This document shows positions 61,597-64,000 of a stretch of 64,000 bases of DNA, piece by piece (positions within the stretch are counted from its first letter, which is position 1; every line of letters starts with the position of its first letter). The notes under the pieces were generated by a model. The model was given only the letters and a program-made list of their open reading frames with translations, was not told the DNA's origin and ran no database searches. The position numbers and the translations under genes were made by a program. The DNA is from Roseitalea sp. MMSF_3546 (GTDB lineage: Bacteria; Pseudomonadota; Alphaproteobacteria; Rhizobiales; Rhizobiaceae), in contig NZ_JASHKB010000006.1 in NCBI RefSeq assembly GCF_030732865.1, positions 62,001 through 126,000 on the forward strand. The letters are read 5' to 3'.

Positions 61597-62286
61597 ATGA
61601 CAGGCACTGTGCGCGTGTCCGAACTGGCGGACGACAGGGAAGACGCGGCCGAGAAACCGCCATGCACGGCGGTGCGGCGGGCGCTGGAGGAAAGCCATGG
61701 CCAGATTTCGAGCTTCCTGCAGCGCCGGCTTGGCAGCGCCGAGGATGCCGAGGAGGTGCTGCAGGCGTTCGTGCTGCGCGCGGTCGAGCGCGCCCATCAG
61801 CTCGAAGACGTCGCCTCCGTGCGCGGCTGGCTCAGCCGGATCCTGGCGACGAGCATCGCCGACCACCACCGGCGCGTCATGCGCCGGCGCCGGCGCGAGA
61901 CGAGCGTCGATCCGCATGACCTTGCCGAAGTCTCCGTGGAGCCGGACGCCGAGATCGACGAGGCGATCTGCAATTGCCTCTACAAGCTCTTGCCGACGCT
62001 GAAGGGCGAATATGCCGAAGTGATCTGGCGGATCGACCTTCTGGAAGAGCCGCGCGAGCGCGTCGCCGCCGCGCTCGGCCTGACCCTCAACAATCTGTCG
62101 GTCCGTCTGCACCGCGGCCGGCAGGCGCTCAAGCGGCGCTTGCAGGAGATGTGCCTGACCTGTCCGGTCCACGGCTTCCTCGACTGCGATTGCGAAGCCG
62201 CCGAGCGCGCCCGCCGCCGGCAGCCGTCGGACGCTGCCGCCAGCCGCGGTCGGAATCCGGACGATCCAGAAGACGAGGCACGATGA
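61597..62286 (+). CDS. ECF sigma factor with Cys-rich tail (2)
   Basis: 229-aa paralogue of the preceding sigma factor. Sigma2: SSFLQRRLGSAEDAEEVLQA and RGWLSRILATSIADHHRRVM; sigma4: LEEPRERVAAALGLTLNNLS and VRLHRGRQALKRRL. It carries the same C-x2-C-x7-C-x-C tail (CLTCPVHGFLDCDC, residues 186-199) plus a C-x-C (AICNCLYKLL) before sigma4, then a 30-residue basic/acidic extension absent from the first. GGAGG lies before the ATG at 61597; 63 nt separate the two genes. No anti-sigma partner is seen. Confidence 0.9.
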   Translation: MTGTVRVSELADDREDAAEKPPCTAVRRALEESHGQISSFLQRRLGSAEDAEEVLQAFVLRAVERAHQLEDVASVRGWLSRILATSIADHHRRVMRRRRRETSVDPHDLAEVSVEPDAEIDEAICNCLYKLLPTLKGEYAEVIWRIDLLEEPRERVAAALGLTLNNLSVRLHRGRQALKRRLQEMCLTCPVHGFLDCDCEAAERARRRQPSDAAASRGRNPDDPEDEAR

Positions 62287-62387
62287 TTGCAATCAACCAG
62301 GCAATCGGCGTGGCCATTGGTTGCCACCTTCGCGGGATCCCGCCGGTTCGGCCCGATCGCGGACTTGCTCCTCGGGCGTGACGCCGA

Positions 62388-63170
62388 TCACTGAAGATTG
62401 ACGTACATGCCGCCATCGACGATGACGCTGGCGCCGGTGACGTAGCGGGCCATGTCGGAAGCAAGGAACGCCACGACGTCGCCGACGTCTTCGGGCTCGC
62501 CGTAGCGCCCAAGGGGGATACGCTTGCGGAAGTAGGCATCCCTTTCGGGATCGGACAGGCTTTCGCGGTTCATGTCGGTGAGGATCGCCCCCGGCATCAC
62601 CGAGTTGCAGCGTATTCCGTGCGGCCCAAGCGCGATCGCGACCGACTGCATGAGCGAATGCACACCGGCCTTCGTCGGCGTGTAGTGCGACTGGAATTCG
62701 CCGCCGACCAGCGCCGAGATCGAAGAGGTCGCGATGATCGCGCCGCCATGGCCCTGCTCGACCATCCGGTTGGCGACGGCCTGGCTGACCAGGAATGCGC
62801 CTTCCATATTGACGCCGAACACCTTGCGCATGAGATCGACGGGCATGTCGAGAAAGCCGTGGAACGGGCAGATGCCCGCATTGGCGGCAAGGATGTCGAC
62901 CTTGCCGAACCGTTCGACCGCCGCATCGACCAGAGCCGGGCCGGTCGCCGGATCCGTCACGTCGCCTTCAAGGGCGATCGCCGCGCGGCCGACACGCTCG
63001 ATCTCGGCGACGACGGCGTGCGCCGCGCCGTCCCGGCCGTAGCCGGTGTCGGTCTCGCCCCAATAGTTGATCACCACATCGGCGCCCTGACGGGCCAGCG
63101 AGAGCGCGATGCCCGCGCCGATCCCGCGCGAGCCGCCCGTGACGATGGCGCATTTGTTCTCAAGAAGCAT
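62388..63170 (-). CDS. Short-chain dehydrogenase/reductase
   Basis: 260-aa SDR. NAD(P) motif [13 protein letters not shown] (TGxxxGxG), NAG in [10 protein letters not shown], catalytic Ser in [11 protein letters not shown], YxxxK as YTPTK, and a C-terminal [12 protein letters not shown]. It resembles sugar or polyol dehydrogenases such as rhamnose 1-dehydrogenase, which would fit the adjacent solute ABC transporter, but substrate is not proved. GGAGGT precedes the ATG at 63170, which overlaps the end of the upstream transporter gene by 11 bp. Confidence 0.9.
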   Translation of the reverse strand: MLLENKCAIVTGGSRGIGAGIALSLARQGADVVINYWGETDTGYGRDGAAHAVVAEIERVGRAAIALEGDVTDPATGPALVDAAVERFGKVDILAANAGICPFHGFLDMPVDLMRKVFGVNMEGAFLVSQAVANRMVEQGHGGAIIATSSISALVGGEFQSHYTPTKAGVHSLMQSVAIALGPHGIRCNSVMPGAILTDMNRESLSDPERDAYFRKRIPLGRYGEPEDVGDVVAFLASDMARYVTGASVIVDGGMYVNLQ

Positions 63171-64000
63171 TCTTCTTACCTCCGGTTGTGGTCGGTTCAG
63201 GCAGGATGTCGTCGCGGATGCAGGCCTTGTAATGGTCCGGGCCGACTTCCCGGAGTTCCGGCACGGTTCGGGCGCATTCGGGCAATGCGTAGCGGCAGCG
63301 CGTGCGCAGCACGCAGCCGCTCGGCGGATCGATCGGGCTGGGCACGTCGCCCTCCAGCACGATCCGATCACGCTTCGCGTCGGGGTCGGGCACGGGCGCG
63401 GCGGACAAGAGCGCTTCGGTGTAGGGATGCTGCGGCGCCGAGTAGAGGCGCCGCCGCGGCGCGATTTCCATGATCCGGCCCAGATACATCACGATCACCC
63501 GGTCGCAGAAATGCTCGACCACGGCCAGATCGTGCGCGATGAACAGGATCGTCAGGCCAAGCCGCTCCTTCAGGTCCTGAAGCAGGTTCAGCACCTGGGC
63601 CTGCACGGACACGTCCAGCGCGGAGACCGGCTCGTCGGCGACGATCAGCGAGGGCGAGACCGCAAGCGCACGCGCGATCCCGATCCGCTGGCGCTGCCCG
63701 CCGGAGAATTCGTGCGGATAGCGGCCGGCGGCATCGGCCGGCAGGCCGACCAGATCGAGCAGCTCCGCCACCCGCTCAGCGCGTTCGCGGGCCGTGCCGA
63801 CACGATGGATTTCCATGCCTTCGGCGATCAGCGTACCGATTCTTGCGCGTGGGTTGAGGCTGGCGAACGGATCCTGAAAGACCATCTGGATGCGGCGCCG
63901 GAACGCCAGCATCTGGCGCGCGCCCTTGTGGGCGATGTCGGTTCCGTCGAACAGGATCTGCCCTTCGGTCGGCTCGGTCAGGCGCATGATGGTGCGGCCG
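63160..64000 (-). CDS. Oligopeptide-type ABC transporter ATPase (5' end beyond the window)
   Basis: C-terminal 280 codons of a DppF/OppF-like ATPase; the gene enters from the right edge, where [13 protein letters not shown] marks the stretch just after Walker A. Q-loop [13 protein letters not shown], signature [16 protein letters not shown], Walker [14 protein letters not shown]-loop in FIAHDLA, and the OppF C-terminal Cys-rich extension ([15 protein letters not shown]) that can hold an Fe-S cluster. Peptide or sugar substrate unknown. Likely co-transcribed with the SDR. Confidence 0.93.
   Translation of the reverse strand, partial: GRTIMRLTEPTEGQILFDGTDIAHKGARQMLAFRRRIQMVFQDPFASLNPRARIGTLIAEGMEIHRVGTARERAERVAELLDLVGLPADAAGRYPHEFSGGQRQRIGIARALAVSPSLIVADEPVSALDVSVQAQVLNLLQDLKERLGLTILFIAHDLAVVEHFCDRVIVMYLGRIMEIAPRRRLYSAPQHPYTEALLSAAPVPDPDAKRDRIVLEGDVPSPIDPPSGCVLRTRCRYALPECARTVPELREVGPDHYKACIRDDILPEPTTTGGKKNAS

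Noticed and set aside
52042-62400. Copper locus as an integrative island at tRNA-Met
   Set aside because: It starts next to a tRNA, but I find no repeat of the tRNA 3' end further on and no integrase.

Overview
The window is GC-rich chromosomal DNA from an alphaproteobacterium, most likely a member of the Hyphomicrobiales (Rhizobiales). The supporting signs are a fused anthranilate synthase TrpE(G) with a Trp-rich leader peptide, a ChpT/CtrA/SciP cell-cycle cluster, GANTC sites next to ctrA, a DUF1134 (EipA-type) envelope protein, and palindromic repeats of a type common in this order. The genus cannot be fixed from the sequence alone. I see no prophage, transposase, integrase or CRISPR array.

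Layout. 1-6.7 kb: the end of a cytochrome bc1 operon (petA, petB), then two paralogous ABC exporters with a HicAB toxin-antitoxin pair between them. 7-12 kb: housekeeping genes (TrmL, GNAT, HemF, CCA-adding enzyme, CoA-type Nudix, DUF1285). 12.2-19.1 kb: a MoxR ATPase / DUF58 / DUF4159 / membrane-protein operon. 19-23.9 kb: mixed singletons. 24-31.4 kb: amino-acid and one-carbon metabolism (leuA, a LysM protein, trpE(G), fhs). Both leuA and trpE(G) have a readable leader peptide and an attenuator hairpin, and both leader start codons lie 7 nt below a plausible -10 box, so both leaders may be leaderless. 31.7-39.9 kb: a five-gene operon of poorly characterised proteins (DUF2333 membrane protein, an unknown 427-aa protein, an AAA ATPase, an unknown 386-aa protein, a coiled-coil protein). 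It is interrupted by a VapBC-type module and by a DUF559 gene flanked by structured palindromic repeats. 40-43.7 kb: a HugZ/DUF2470 protein, a PEP-mutase/isocitrate-lyase-like protein and an RNA methyltransferase in an overlapping operon, then a convergent coiled-coil membrane protein. 43.8-48 kb: cell-cycle hub with ChpT, an unusual receiver protein lacking its phospho-acceptor Asp, CtrA, a FliJ-like protein and SciP. 48.2-51.7 kb: mnmA and two sugar-nucleotide-type enzymes (DegT aminotransferase, Gfo/Idh/MocA oxidoreductase). 52.0 kb: tRNA-Met with a near-consensus promoter.

52.2-62.3 kb is the most coherent accessory region, a probable copper-handling locus: multicopper oxidase, Met-rich EF-hand protein, DUF302 protein, a CPH-type P1B ATPase (CopB-like) with YHS, Cys-rich and DUF2933 partners, a ferric-reductase-like membrane protein behind a CueR/HmrR-like operator, a DUF5676 membrane protein overlapping a second Rieske protein, two small exported Cys proteins, and two adjacent ECF sigma factors. 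Both sigma factors end in the same C-x2-C-x7-C-x-C motif and carry a C-x-C before sigma4. I infer metal-gated control of the locus by these sigma factors; this is not shown directly. The window closes with an SDR dehydrogenase and the end of an oligopeptide-type ABC ATPase.

Most start codons were chosen from Shine-Dalgarno placement and overlaps with neighbours. Functions rest on motifs read by eye; no database search was possible.
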